A stretch of DNA of 64,000 bases. Source: Phaseolus vulgaris (lineage: Eukaryota; Streptophyta; Magnoliopsida; Fabales; Fabaceae). The stretch spans positions 37,770,023 through 37,834,022 of the forward strand of contig NC_023755.2 in NCBI RefSeq assembly GCF_000499845.2, written 5' to 3'. This document shows, piece by piece, positions 10,740 through 21,966 of this stretch (positions are counted from its first letter, which is position 1; each line of letters begins with the position of its first letter). The translations under genes and the position numbers were made by a program. Under the pieces are notes generated by a model, which saw nothing but the letters and a program-made list of their open reading frames with translations, ran no database searches and was not told the DNA's origin.

Positions 10740-11340
10740 TGTAGTTCTTCCTTCTAGTCTTCTAAAAAATTAAAGAAGAATTAAAATAAAGAGAGGACCA
10801 AGCCTAAAGCCAAAAGAAGACTACAAGCTTTCAAGAATGAGCTTCAATTAATATCTCTCTTTATAGTTTCTTTTGTATAAATTTGTAAATAATATAGAAT
10901 AGTGTTTAGGTAGGTGCTAAGAGGGAAACCTAAAAATACCTCTTGTGTAAAGCATCTTTAGATATTAGCTTTAGAAAAATCTAGAAGGTATCCCTTCTAT
11001 TCTCCACTTTAGGCGCTAGAAGTGGAAGAGTTGCAAGGTAACCTTGGATAGCTTGCTTTGTAAGCTTCTTGTACACTCATGATCGGTCCTTCTCCTATAA
11101 AAGGAGGGCTTGAGTCTTTCTAATACAAATTTGATATTTTGAGTAAAGAAATTCTCCCAAATTGGTGAGTGATTGAGAGACTTATGTCTTCTCTTCTTCT
11201 AGTCTCATCTTGAGTGCATCTTGGAACCTCAAGTGGCGTCATCTACACTCACCTTGGAGCCTTACATCCTTTGATATGATTCCAATAACATGATAAGGAT
11301 ATTCTAAGGACATGTTATGAATTCAACTTGAGTTGGAATA
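10740..11340 (+). repeat. LTR-like segment (solo or truncated), plus orientation
   Basis: Starts TGTAGTTCTTCC and has a TATA box CTATAAAAGG at 11095-11104 followed by a leader-like stretch with GCTTGAGTC and many CTTCTT motifs, as in U3-R-U5. The sequence is unrelated to the unit flanks on either side. I could not find a matching 5-base target duplication, so the right border is approximate. Confidence 0.45.
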
Positions 11341-11399
11341 TGATTAGGCACTTTTTTTCAGCAGGTCGAGGGCCGACCCGCCCCACTTTGCCACCCCTT

Positions 11400-12330
11400 T
11401 ATGTGAACCCTAACATTATTATTTTTCTTTTCTTTTTATAAATTTTAACATGAATTTAACGTTTTTATGGTAAACGCAATATTTATTTTTGTGTTTCTCT
11501 TGTGCTGGCATAGTGGAAGCTAGTCAGTTTGCTTATTTTACTGTCACTTTTTTTTTTAACTTTTCTTATAGTGTATGTGTATCACTTCCTAGAGGTTATA
11601 ATAACCTTCATTAATAATTTTATAGTAAAATTAATTTTTTTAGCGAAGCATTTTATAAAATGAAAAAAAAAAAAATCCTATTTTTATATTTAATATAATT
11701 TTTAGAAAATTATCAAATCTTATAATTGTTTATATAAATACTTGTGTCTTAACAAACACGAGTATGTAAAAAGTGACAGTGTAAAATTGAAACAAATTAA
11801 AGATAAAAAAAAAAAATCCTAAAAATGTTTTAAAAGCACGTCATTTCCAACTTTTGTTTTGCATAAACTATTTATGTGCTTTGAACTTTTTATATTGATT
11901 GTGAATATTGAACAATTTATTATTATTATTATTTATAATAATAATAATATTAAATATAATATTATTTATAATAATAATATTAATAAATATAATTGAAATA
12001 TAATATTAAAATAATATTAATCATGTACGTTATATTATATAATAATATACAACCATAAAATATTAAAATTGAAATACATAGTCTTTTAATTCTTTAAATT
12101 TAAAAAATTATGTTAGTAATTTCACAATAATTTTCTTATATTTCTTATGCATGGATTCTTATATTTCTTATGCATGGATTCAATGTTTTCATTTAAACTT
12201 CTGAGTTTAGTTTTATGATTGATCTTAAAGTTAATCAAATTACGAGTATTATAAATTTGATTTGGAATAAACAATAGAAATATTGAACAAATTACATTTT
12301 TGAAGGAGTAAAGATATTTGTACGTAACCA
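11400..12330. other. Unit 2 upstream flank, AT-rich
   Basis: Aligns by eye with 6.4-7.1 kb. Contains a TAATAATATT-type low-complexity stretch (11.92-12.02 kb) that copy 3 also has at 21.37-21.48 kb, grouping units 2 and 3. A 27-base segment TTCTTATATTTCTTATGCATGGA-like is tandemly doubled near 12.13-12.18 kb. No genes. Confidence 0.6.
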
Positions 12331-12367
12331 TTCTCCTCCATAAGAACACAGAGTGTTGAATGCGTTT

Positions 12368-12478
12368 TCTTTGGGTTATTGTGTGGCTGATGACCCAAAA
12401 CCAACCGTTAAAGCGATCACCACGCACCATTAGTCTCGCAAACATATCAACCTATGTCTCATTACGCATATAAATACA
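12368..12478 (+). promoter_or_regulatory. Conserved upstream block, gene copy 2
   Basis: Same block as copy 1: ACCAACCGTTA at 12400-12410 and TATAAATA at 12469-12476, about 95 bases before the ATG. Confidence 0.75.
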
Positions 12479-12568
12479 CCCTCCAACAAATCAATTAAGC
12501 AAAATAAAAAAGAAATTAAGTAAAATAAAAAAGAATAAAACACAAGCCTTTCAAATAAATTCCTAAGA

Positions 12569-12938
12569 ATGGAAAACATAAACATGAAGTTCATTATTGT
12601 GGTGGTGTGTCTTGCCGTGTGCATTGGAGCAAGCTGGGGCGGTAGTCATGACGGCGCCAAAGCCAATGAAGAGAAGGCCAGGAAAGCCTCCACCAAGACG
12701 GTCAACGATGTCAAGGACTCCGCCGTGTCAAGTGACAAATCTGACAAGGATGCCGGTGCACCCGCCTTTGATGCCGCCGCTCCCGCACCTGCCACCGAAG
12801 AGTCTGAGAGTTTTGGTCAGTGGGCTTACGAGAAATTTATCGGGTAATCTTCTCTCTCATACTTTATAGTTTCGACATTCATCTGTGTTAATTTGCTTAC
12901 TGATGAGAGTTTACAATTGTTGTGACAGTGGTAACTGA
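12569..12938 (+). CDS. Small secreted protein, family copy 2
   Basis: Shortest complete form of the family. Exon 1 (12569-12843) gives signal peptide MKFIIVVVCLAVCIGASWG after MENIN, then GSHDGAKANEEKARKAST, a Ser/Asp/Lys stretch, an Ala/Pro/Asp stretch, and ESESFGQWAYEKFIG. The 85-nt intron 12844-12928 is the same as in the other copies; the main spliced form ends G-N-stop at 12936-12938 (94 aa). A second exon-2 frame (VTETVKTPEPAKVKSP...) is open to a TAG at 12994-12996 and would be joined in frame if the donor inside TTTG|GTCAGT (after 12815) were used. No DSAK repeats. Function unknown; predicted extracellular. Confidence 0.75.
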
Positions 12939-12999
12939 AACGGTGAAGACGCCTGAACCTGCAAAGGTGAAGTCGCCGTCTTCTGAAGATATGTAGGAA

Positions 13000-13760
13000 G
13001 GTGATGTGTCTGAATATGCCAACCGATTCAAGAACTAACTGATATACTATATTGCTACAGCACATCTTTCTATCTCTTTATGTATTTGAATCTTTACAAA
13101 TTCATAACTGTTGAAATAAGACTACTCTTGTTTATTCTAGTTTCTTATTTCTAAGGTTTGTCTTCTTCTTACTAGCCAAAACAGAAGTTAACACAGTTAT
13201 TATCAGATGTATGTTTAATCATTTTAATAAATAAATTTAGCCGTTGAAATCTCCACACTTCAAAATTAACTTATTATTCAACTAGTCTAAAATAATAATT
13301 TCTTCAAAAATAATATAAAAATAAATAAATTATTCCCAAAGTTTAAAACATCGTCTATTTCAATTTAACACTTCAATAAACCAATGTTAATTAAATACAT
13401 AAGAAAAGTTTAACATTTCAAAGTGAAAAATTGTTTCACACATAACCAAATTCTCTTTTTCAATTTTATATTACCCAGAGAAACCAATTTCTCTTTTTCA
13501 ATTTTAGATTACCCAGAAAAACCGATTTCTCACCATTAACTATATAAAATGTGATATTTTAATGAATAATATAGAGTTATTTGGGTAATTATTTATAAAA
13601 AAGGTGATGATATATTTAACACCCACCAAAAATATATATTCACTTTCCATAACTCAATAATATTTATTTTATTTTTTAATTTAAAATTTAAATATATATT
13701 ATTTTCTATACCTATATATAAAGAAGATATGTCTTCAAACGAATTGGTAACCAAACTTTG
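13000..13760. other. Unit 2 downstream sequence, no genes
   Basis: AT-rich tail colinear with 8.04-8.75 kb. Contains the CCAGAGAAACCAATTTCTC-type short repeats also seen in units 1, 3 and 4. Nothing else seen. Confidence 0.6.
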
Positions 13761-13762
13761 GT

Positions 13763-13796
13763 GTGCACAATTTGTTTTTCCATTTTACCTATCTAA
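13763..13796. repeat. 34-bp direct repeat, left copy (right copy 14227-14260)
   Basis: GTGCACAATTTGTTTTTCCA and the next 14 bases are repeated exactly at 14227-14260. The two copies flank the LTR fragment 13797-14226, and the right copy begins at the very LTR terminus. Units 1 and 3 have only one copy of this sequence at the matching place. Confidence 0.9.
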
Positions 13797-14226
13797 ATAT
13801 AAAAGTAGAACAATTAAAAGAGTTTTGAATTAATTGTGTTGGCACTTATCAATAAGAAAACAGATAAAGAATTAATTGTTTCAATTGGAAAAATAAGGAT
13901 TAGTTTCATCTCTCTCACCCTCAATCTGGCACAATAGGGTTGAACCTCTAGCCCCCTATTTATCTTAATTTTATAGGGTTAGGTGGCTTGCTGTCTCGCA
14001 CTAAAGGGCTAAGTGATAAAACATAAAAAAATGCCCAATCTTTCTTTGCAATCTGCAATTAACACCAAATTTGGGAATAAAATACTCTTATTCAAATAAA
14101 GATCATAAAAAATGTAAGAAAGTATAAATTCATAAATTAGAGATTATTTTATATGTAAATTAGCAATAAATTCTCATAAGTGCCTATATTTTAATATGAA
14201 ATATTACTGAAATTATATACTTATCA
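13797..14226 (-). repeat. Truncated LTR, same family as the 17.35 kb solo LTR
   Basis: Read on the minus strand it begins TGATAAG and runs through the block TTCATATTAAAATATAGGCA as the solo LTR at 17352 does, then, after internal deletions, through a TGCGAGACAGCAAGCCACCT block to TTGATAAGTGCCAACACAAT. The last 100 or so bases of the LTR are missing. Orientation is opposite to the 17.35 kb copy. Confidence 0.8.
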
Positions 14227-14489
14227 GTGCACAATTTGTTTTTCCATTTTACCTATCTAATATATCTCATTATATTATTTTATCTTTTAAAATTTAAAAT
14301 TATAAGAAAAATCATTTTGTAATTTCGTCATTATTCTTGCCATGGAGTTGTTTTGAATTTGATTCATGGAGCGATTTTGAATTTAAAGAGAAATGATGAG
14401 AGAAATTTTATCTGCAAGATCTTCTTTTTAACCATTCAACCAATTGTTTGGGTCCATTCTCCTCCCTTTATTTTATGTGTATATGTTAC

Positions 14490-15095
14490 CTATGTATTTA
14501 AAAAATGCATACACATAAGTTGTGTATCTACACTTTTTAAATTTTATTATAAACTTATGTGTATGTACATTTATAAATTTATGATGTATTCGCATATTTT
14601 AATTTTATCATAAGCTTATTTGTATTTGTATTTTTTAATTTTATCATAAACTTATTTATATTTTCATTTTTTAGTTTTATTATAAACTTATTTGTATTCA
14701 TATTTTTTATTTCTTCATAAATTTATGTGTATTCGCATTTTTTAATTTTATCATAAATTTATGTGTATATGTATTTTTTAATTTTATCATAAAATTATTA
14801 TATTCATATTTTTTTTCATAAACTTACGTGTATCAACATTTTTTAATTTTATCATCAATTTATGTGTATATTTATTTTTTAATTTTATCATAATTTTTTG
14901 TGTATATGTATTTTTTAATTTTATCATAAACTTTTGCGTATCTGCATTTTTTAGGTCTTAATAAACTTATGTTTGTATGCATTTTTTAATTTTATCATAA
15001 GCTTATTTGTATCTGTATTTTTTAATTTTATCATAAATTTATGTGTATTTGTATTTTTTAATTTTATCATAAACTTATATGTAATTTATATTAAA
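14490..15095. repeat. Degenerate minisatellite, period about 36 bp
   Basis: Same unit as at 9.48-9.95 kb (TTTTTAATTTTATCATAAAC followed by TTATGTGTAT), about 16 diverged copies. It marks the end of the alignable tail of unit 2. Confidence 0.85.
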
Positions 15096-15660
15096 GAATG
15101 ACACGCTAATGTAGAAACAACTTTGAATAACGGTTAAAAACAACATTTGAAGACGGTATGTCATTAATGAAAGCGTCATTATAATTAATCACTTTTAAAG
15201 ATTGTTATAAAACCGTCGTTATAAAACAAAAATTATGATGCTAAATGCAAAACTGTCGATAGTGTAGAAAAAAAGAAGAGAATGATAGCTTAGTTTTAAC
15301 GATGGTTCTAGAATTGTCGTTAAAAGTAATTCTGAAGGAGTTTTAAAGATGGTTCTATCCTGGAACCATTGTTAAAAGTGACTTAGTGAGTTTTTTTATA
15401 AGACACTTTTTGTTCAGAATCATTGTTAGAAGTTTTTTTTTTTAGAAATTTTCCAATATTGTTATATATGCGTTTGTTCTTCATAATGTATAAATATTCC
15501 ATACAAAAAAATCATTGATTGTAACAAAATTATGACTACATATAATATCATAATTTAAATATAAAATACATATAAAATACTTATGTGATGTCATTCTAAT
15601 TATTCATTTATCCTAAGGTGTTATACTTTGTTACACATTATTTTGACCATGTTGTCTTTA

Positions 15661-16049
15661 CACTACAAGAAAATCATCAAATAGAAACCAAAATAATTAG
15701 TTGCAATAGTAACTAAATTAGAGACCATTTTAGAAACTAAAACAAAAATTGGTTTCTAAATTAGTTTATATTATTTTTTATTATTGTTAAATAGTTTCTA
15801 AATTGGTATCTAATTAGCAACCAAGGTTTTAACTACCAATTATTTAGTTTCTAAATTTAGTCTCTAAAACCTTGGTTGCTAATTAGATACCAATTTAGAA
15901 ACTATTTAACAATAATAGAAAATAATAGAAACTAATTTAGAAACCAATTTTTGTTTTAGTTTCCAAAATGGTCTCTAATTTAGTTACTATTGCAACTAAT
16001 TATTTTGGTATCTAAAAATTGGTTTCTATTTCATGATTTTCTTGTAGTG
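15661..16049. mobile_element. CACTA-type foldback MITE, copy A
   Basis: 389 bp, starting CACTACAAGAAAATCATCAA and ending TCATGATTTTCTTGTAGTG, nearly a full inverted repeat. Flanked by the 3-base duplication TTA. The matching place in unit 3 (near 23826) and unit 4 (near 32812) lacks it and has a single TTA, so the insertion is exact and postdates duplication. Noncoding; its RNA would fold into a long hairpin. Confidence 0.95.
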
Positions 16050-16699
16050 TTATATACTCCAGTGCTTTCAAATTTATTGGTTGTGGGTCATTGAAAAACT
16101 GTCACATTTGAATACTAAATTTTATTGTCCTTATGTATTGATGTATTACCTGATCCCAACCTCCATCAATTTCAGATCGCACAATAATTGATATCCATTT
16201 CATCACATAGTAACCACACTCATAATTTCTAGATTAATTATGCACTACAAGTCAAAATAAATGTTATTAAATAAATCGATGACACACATTGAAGTGAGGG
16301 AACAAATATACTTTATATACCTTATGATTACTAACGACATTACATTGTGCAAACTATATCAATTCTTCCACCCCTCTCTCGTATGTATCACTTATACACG
16401 ATGTTTAATCCAACTCTGATAAACTAAGAAAGTCTAAATTAAAATTGTCCAAGGTTGAACACCCCTGGACTCAACATTAACACATTTAGTACATATAATA
16501 CTATCTAATTCATAATAAAACTAAATCCAAATTGTTGAAGGTCAAACACTCTCGGACTCAGCATCAAGGTGTTCCATATATACAAATACTATCTAATTCA
16601 TTAACAACTAAATAATAATTGTTGAAGGTCATACACCCACGAGACTGAGCATCAACACGTTCAACACATACATAACAATAAAATATTAACCTCGATTGT

Positions 16700-17045
16700 C
16701 AGTTTTTATTCATTCGTGACGAGAAGGAAGCTTGCGGAGGTGAGAGGTGCAGTGGGGAGCGGCCCCGAGCGATGTAGAGTGGTTAGCGACAGTGGACGTG
16801 CATGGTTCGGTGTGAAAGGTTTCGAGAAGTGGCGCAAACGTTCTTCACAGGTTTTGAGCGGAGTAGTGACAGGCGCTCGATTCAGAGCAATAGCGACGGG
16901 CGTCGCGGTTCGCAGTAGCGACGATGGGCGTCTTGGTTCAGACAAACGACGACATGAGTCGCAATTCTTAGTAGTGGGGGTTGGTGTCGCGACCGTTCAG
17001 AACGAGCAACGACAGTGGTATAGAGATGAACGTTACTTTTAGCGA
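16700..17045. other. GC-rich island inside the CACTA-like element
   Basis: About 340 bases with strongly higher G+C than surroundings, rich in GCGACG/GTAGCGACG motifs. A 108-codon plus-strand frame (16716-17042) exists, but the diverged copy at 24.47-24.74 kb does not preserve it, so I do not call it a gene. Possibly a captured promoter or exon piece, or a subterminal repeat array. Confidence 0.5.
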
Positions 17046-17351
17046 CAATTCTTCACACGAACCATTGTTAATTATCTCCGGAACCCTTTTTAACGACGGT
17101 TCGTGCCAAAACTGTCGTTAATTCTCTCTTTGAACTCTGTTTAATTTCGGTTCCTCACACAACCTTGGTTAAAAATTAATAATGAAAAAATGGCCAACAA
17201 TCTTTTTTTATGATGATTTTCTTATAAAAGTCGTTATTTGGGGTTTTTGTTAGGATATTCTGTACTAGTGACACCTTGAAGGCAAATTAGGGTTTTCCTT
17301 TCGCTATAAATTTACCATAAAAATTTACAATAGGATTTAAAAAATACATAT

Positions 17352-18447
17352 TGATAAGTGCCTAATTTCAGTAATGTTTCATATTAAAATATAGGCACTT
17401 ATGAGGATTTATTGCTAATTTACATATAAAATAATCTCTAATTTATGAATTTATACCTTTTTATATTTTTATGAGCTTTATTTGACTAAGAGCATTTTAT
17501 TCCCAAATTTGGTGTTAATTGCAGATTTCTAGGGAAGATTGAAGATTTGAAATAAAGAAGAATAATTTGAGCTAAAAAGATAAAGTCGGAAGGTCCCAGA
17601 ATGGAAAAAGATGCAAAGAAAGATTGGACATTTTTTATGTTTTATCATTTAGCCCATTAGCGCGACACAGGAAGCAACCTAACCCTAGAAAACTAGGATA
17701 AATAGAGGGCTAGAGGCTCAATCCTAGTGTGTCAGATTGAGAGGAAAACACCATAGAGTGAATTGTAACCAATTGGGAGAATGGAAGGTGCTAGAAGTAT
17801 GCGTAGCTAATTCTACCCTTTGGGATTGGGAGTAATCTGCTCAAACTCTTATGTATTGAGGTGATATCTTATATATTAATATTCAGTTCTTGATTGATTA
17901 TTGGTATTTTTGTTTTACTTTTAACTTTCCGTGACAAATTGAGAATCTTAAATCTGACCGAGAGGTATTTTTAGGATTTATACCTAAACATCAATACTTA
18001 GCATATTTGAGTGTTAGGGATAAACTTGAAATGTTAATTGCCATTAACATCTGAGTGTGATTCTAAGTTGTTTTTAAAAATATGCGAGGGATCGATATTT
18101 AGGAAACATTCTTAAGGATTTTATATGCGAGAGATAAATATAAATGAATTTTCTACGGGCATCAATTTCAATTAAAGAACTCAATATTAACATGCTAATC
18201 AAAATACATGAGAGTGGGAGAGAGGAAACCTAATCCCTATTTTTCCAATTAAATCAACTAATTCTTTGTTTGTTTTCTTATTGATCAGTGCCAACACAAT
18301 CACTTATAAACTCTTTTTATTGTTATGTTGTTATATTTAGCGAATATTGTACTTCATAATTTACTGTTCCTTGTGAGATCGATATCCGTCCTTAGAGACA
18401 ATTATTACTTCTGACAAACACGGTGCACTTGCCGTAAAATGTCATCA
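17352..18447 (+). repeat. Solo LTR with 5-bp target duplication
   Basis: 1,096 bp beginning TGATAAGTGCC and ending GTAAAATGTCATCA, flanked on both sides by CATAT (17347-17351 and 18448-18452). GGATAAATAGAGGGCTAG near 17697 looks like the TATA region, and the sequence towards the end (GAGATCGATATCCGTCC near 18376) is like Athila/gypsy LTR ends. It is inserted in the CATAAACTTATGTGTAT-type minisatellite sequence. No internal region, so recombination between LTRs removed it. Confidence 0.9.
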
Positions 18448-18568
18448 CATATACACATAAGTTTATGATAAAATTTAAAAATATGGATACACAGTCACGA
18501 TAACAATCGTGCTTTCATAATCTATTATTATTATATATTAATAGAGAGTTGTTATACAATATTTTTAT

Positions 18569-18780
18569 ACTACAAAAAAATCATTTTTAGCAACCACCAA
18601 ATTCAGTCGCTAAAAGCACTATAATCGGTTGCTAAACGTATTTGCGAACAAAACGGTCACCAAATAAAGATGGAAGCAAAAACAACCGATTCTGTTTCGG
18701 TTGCTAAACAACAACTTTGTAGATATAGCCACCAAATCAGTTTCGGTGACTATTTTTATACGTATTATTAATAAAAAATT
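18569..18780. mobile_element. CACTA left-end fragment
   Basis: Begins (T)ACTACAAAAAAATCATTTTT and contains repeated GGTTGCTAAA / TAGCAACC and GGTCACCAAAT motifs, as in subterminal regions of plant CACTA elements. No matching right end is seen nearby, so it is a truncated piece. Confidence 0.55.
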
Positions 18781-18969
18781 TAAATGGTATTTTGACCTGT
18801 TTATAAAAGAAATTAAAACTTGCTTATAGATATTCAAAATTCAATCAAGCTAAATTGGAATGAACTTCAAATACATAATTTAAGAAAGAGTAGTACACAA
18901 ATTAAAAGTAAATCATATTATACAACGAAAATTATTGAAAACAAGTTAAAAGAGTCAAATCTATTATAT

Positions 18970-20314
18970 AATTCAACATACAACTAATCTTTTTTTGAAG
19001 TGATTCACAATTTTCACAAAAGCTAGAGTCAAATTTGCAAGAAGATTTTTTTTTAAATCATTTCCAAATTTTCAAAATCAGTTTTCGAATTGTTCAGCTT
19101 TTCTTCCAATGTCTTGACTCTGTTTTCCAGCCAATTATTCAAGCCTTTTAAACCGGTTATTCAAAAGAGTCAATCTATTAGCTTCTTTATGAGTCTCTTT
19201 AAAAGCATCAAGAAGTTGGCTATAATATTCAAAGTTTATGGAGGTGCTGAAACTTACATTGCTTGTTTTTTATTCTCCCTTGCCATCAAGCACAAATTTG
19301 CCTCTTTATCTCCATTTGATGATGAGCTAGAGGAAGAAATATCATTATCTTGCCAAGCAATGTAGACTCTTTTAGCTTTTCCCTTATTCTCAAATTTCTT
19401 GTTTGCTCCTCTCTCCTTACTTTCATTGTTGGGACAACCGACTTTGATAAGGCCATGTTTACCACATCCAAAATAGGTATAATTTGTAGAATTGAAATAA
19501 TTTTCTTACTGTTATACCTATTTGAAGGAATGTCAATGAGGTGGTGGAGATAACCAATATTTTGGTGTATTTTGATGGTTTTGTAGCTGCAGTTTGCAGT
19601 GCTCATAGCATTCCAATACGAGCACGGTGCTAGCTGGAATAAGATGTCTAGCTTATGCACTTCTGGGGTGTTTGTTCATCTCTTTATTCTTGGAGATTCT
19701 TAATGTGGTTTGGTTTATGTAAAAGGGTTGGGATATCCCTTTTGTATCCCTCTTAATTTAATTTCATTCTTTGCTGATAAAAAAAATACATATTTGAGGA
19801 TTGGTTCTTGTCCTTGCTATTATTTTTCAAGAACTTGCTGAATTTTCTGGTAAGCAAGTTGAGAGTTTCACCACCACTACCCTCATTTCATTCTTGACCA
19901 TCTCTAGTGCTCCTCACATGCTTTTCTTCATGTTCTTGGTCATTTAGACGGTTCATCTCAAGTTCATGGTCCATTAGCTTACCAAACAAAGAGGTTGTAG
20001 TCAAGGTTATCAAATCCTTGGATTCAAAGATTGCAATGACTTTTGGTTACCAAGATCTGTCCAAGCATTTGAGGATCTTGATGTTTTGTTCCTCCCTTTC
20101 AAAGATCTTGCCAATGCTGATGAGGTGGTTCACAATGTGGGTTTTTCTCTTTTGCACATCTGAGATGGCTTCCAGAATTGATAATTTAATACACAAAATA
20201 GAGGTGGTCTGTTTATTGAAGCACCCTCCTCAAAGGGTAGGTTTCCAACCATTTAAAAAAGGTTTAGGATCGAAAACTTGAATGACTTTCAAGAACTCAG
20301 CTCTTGATGCCAAT
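18970..20314 (-). pseudogene. Ty1/copia gag remnant
   Basis: Reading leftwards from the LTR: a gag region (VIQVFDPKPFLNGWKP, FGKLMDHELEMNRLND, EEKHVRSTRDGQE), then after the inserted LINE a zinc-knuckle region (FNSTNYTYFGCGKHG), NKGKAKRVYIAWQDND and EANLCL, then a coiled-coil-like YSQLLDAFKETHKEANRL. Stops and frameshifts break it. Only gag survives; protease, integrase and RT are absent. It is followed on its 5' side by a PBS like TTGGCATCAAGAGC and the LTR at 20315. Confidence 0.85.
19533..19786 (+). mobile_element. 5'-truncated LINE insertion in copia gag
   Basis: A 254-bp insert ending TTTGCTGATAAAAAAAA interrupts the gag region. It is flanked by near-identical target duplications of about 17 bases: TACCTATTTGAAGGAATG (19515-19532) and TACATATTTGAGGATTG (19787-19803). 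The 3' end with TTGTATCCC...TTAATTTAATTT and an A tail is typical of plant L1-type LINE tails. Confidence 0.8.
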
Positions 20315-21056
20315 TGTTAGAAATAGAGGCCTTAAACAAGAGGGGTGCATTTTTTTAAAAGATTTTCGCAAGTATTGAAGGTATTGTGAAAGACTATGAA
20401 GAATCAATCAATTCGAAATCAATTTAACAAATTGGAAAACTTTTTTTAGTTTGATTCCAAAAAATCAACAAGTTGTTTTTGCGAAACAACCGGTTATTTA
20501 TAGCAGAAGTTTAGAAAATCAAAGCTAAAGTAGTTTAATAGGTGTAAGGATAGAGAGATTCACACAGGATGTTTATACTGGTTCACTCTTAACCAAAAGC
20601 TACATCCAATCCTCAGCTAACCACTGAGAACTCACTATGTAATGAAACCTAGATCACACACCACACACCAAAGTGATGACCTTGAACCCTTCAAGAACAC
20701 ACACCACCTTTGGCAAAAACACATAGTTTTCAAAAAAACCCTCTGAAATTGCAACACACCAATTCACACAGAAATACAATGATTAAGCAAGAAGGGAATA
20801 GAATACACATGGATAATATAAAATATTAAAGTACAAAGAATATAGAGAATCATATTCCACACTTGAGAATAATCCAAAAGCTCTTTGAAATTTTGAAAAC
20901 TCTCTTTGATTGATCTCTCTTTCTTAATTAATGTCCATAAGTGTAAAACAATCTATTTAAACTCCAATCATATAGTCAAAACATTTAATTCAAGAACCAA
21001 AAACAAATTGAATAATTTAAAACAGATTGTTACAACTTAACTTACAACTTAATGAC
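20315..21056 (-). repeat. Copia LTR (5' LTR of the gag remnant)
   Basis: Starts TGTTAGAAATAG on the plus strand beside the tRNA-Met type primer site. A minus-direction TATA (CTATAAATAACCGG near 20500) fits a promoter towards gag. The right edge is set by return to unit sequence at CTAGAGGTTATAATAACC (about 21058), which matches 11590. The outer LTR terminus is not clean. Confidence 0.65.
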
Positions 21057-21782
21057 TTACTAGAGGTTATAATAACCTTTATAAAGAAACCTATAGTAAT
21101 TTTTTTTTTGAAATATTATATAAAATGTATTTTAATATCATATTTTTAAATTTAATATAATTTTTAGAAAACTATCAAATTTTATAATTGTTTATATAAA
21201 TATTTGTGTCTTAATAAACATGAGTATGTGAGAGGAGACAATGTAAAATTGAAACAAAAGAAAATGTATCCTAAAAATGTTTTAAAAGCACGTCATTTCC
21301 AACTTTTGTTTTGCATATACTATTTTATGTGCTTTGAAATTTTTTATATTGATTGTGAATATTGAACAATTTTTTATTTATTTATAGTTATTATTTATAA
21401 TAATAATATTAATAAATATAATATTATTTATATTAATAATATTAATAAATATAATTGAAATATAATATTAAAATAATATTAATCATGTACGTTATATTCA
21501 TATAATAATTAAAATATTAATTAATTTTAACTCTTTAAATTTAAAAAGTTATGTTAGTAATTTTACAATAATTTTCTTATATTTCTTATGCATGGATTCA
21601 ATGTTTTCATTTTAACTACTAAGTTTAGTTTTATTGTTGATCTTAAAGTTAATCAAATTACGAGTATTATAAATTTGATTTGGAATAAACAACAGAAATA
21701 TTGAACATATTACATTTTTTGAAGGAGTTAAGATATTTGTATGTAACCATTCTCCTTCATAAGAACACAAAGTGTTGAATGC

Positions 21783-21897
21783 GTTTTATTTGGGTTATTG
21801 TGTGGCTGATGACCTAAAACCAACCGTTAAAGCGATCACCACGCACCATTAGTCTCGCAAACATATCAACCTATGTCTCATTACGCATATAAATACA
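21783..21897 (+). promoter_or_regulatory. Conserved upstream block, gene copy 3
   Basis: ACCAACCGTTA at 21819-21829 and TATAAATA at 21888-21895, as in copies 1 and 2, with one change in the preceding GACCTAAAAC. The TATA box is about 79 bases before the ATG by first-base distance because 16 leader bases are missing. Confidence 0.75.
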
Positions 21898-21966
21898 CCC
21901 TTCAGCAAATCAATTAAGCAAAATAAAAAAGAATAAAACACAAGCTTTTCAAATAAATTTCTTAGA

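Larger units (their letters stand above)
15102..17270. mobile_element. CACTA-like element remnant with palindromic subterminal repeats
   Basis: The right end reads GGATATTCTGTACTAGTG (ends 17270) and the left end CACGCTAATGTAGAAAC, a diverged CACTA terminus. Both ends carry repeats of the type TTTTAACGACGGTTC and its complement, as expected of En/Spm subterminal arrays. No transposase is present. No matching 3-base target duplication is visible (TGA left, ACA right). Its interior (15.53-17.03 kb) is partly shared with 23.70-24.74 kb and 32.68-32.90 kb, so the element existed before unit duplication. Confidence 0.5.

Noticed and set aside
10740..11290. Solo LTR with defined borders TG...CA
   Set aside because: ACATT before 10740 and TGATA after 11290 do not match; the borders remain uncertain.
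16716..17042. 108-codon frame in the GC island as a gene
   Set aside because: The frame is not preserved in the homologous island at 24.47 kb and has no known motif.
15102..17270. Intact CACTA element with target duplication
   Set aside because: Left terminus is degenerate and the flanking triplets (TGA, ACA) do not match; kept only as a remnant.
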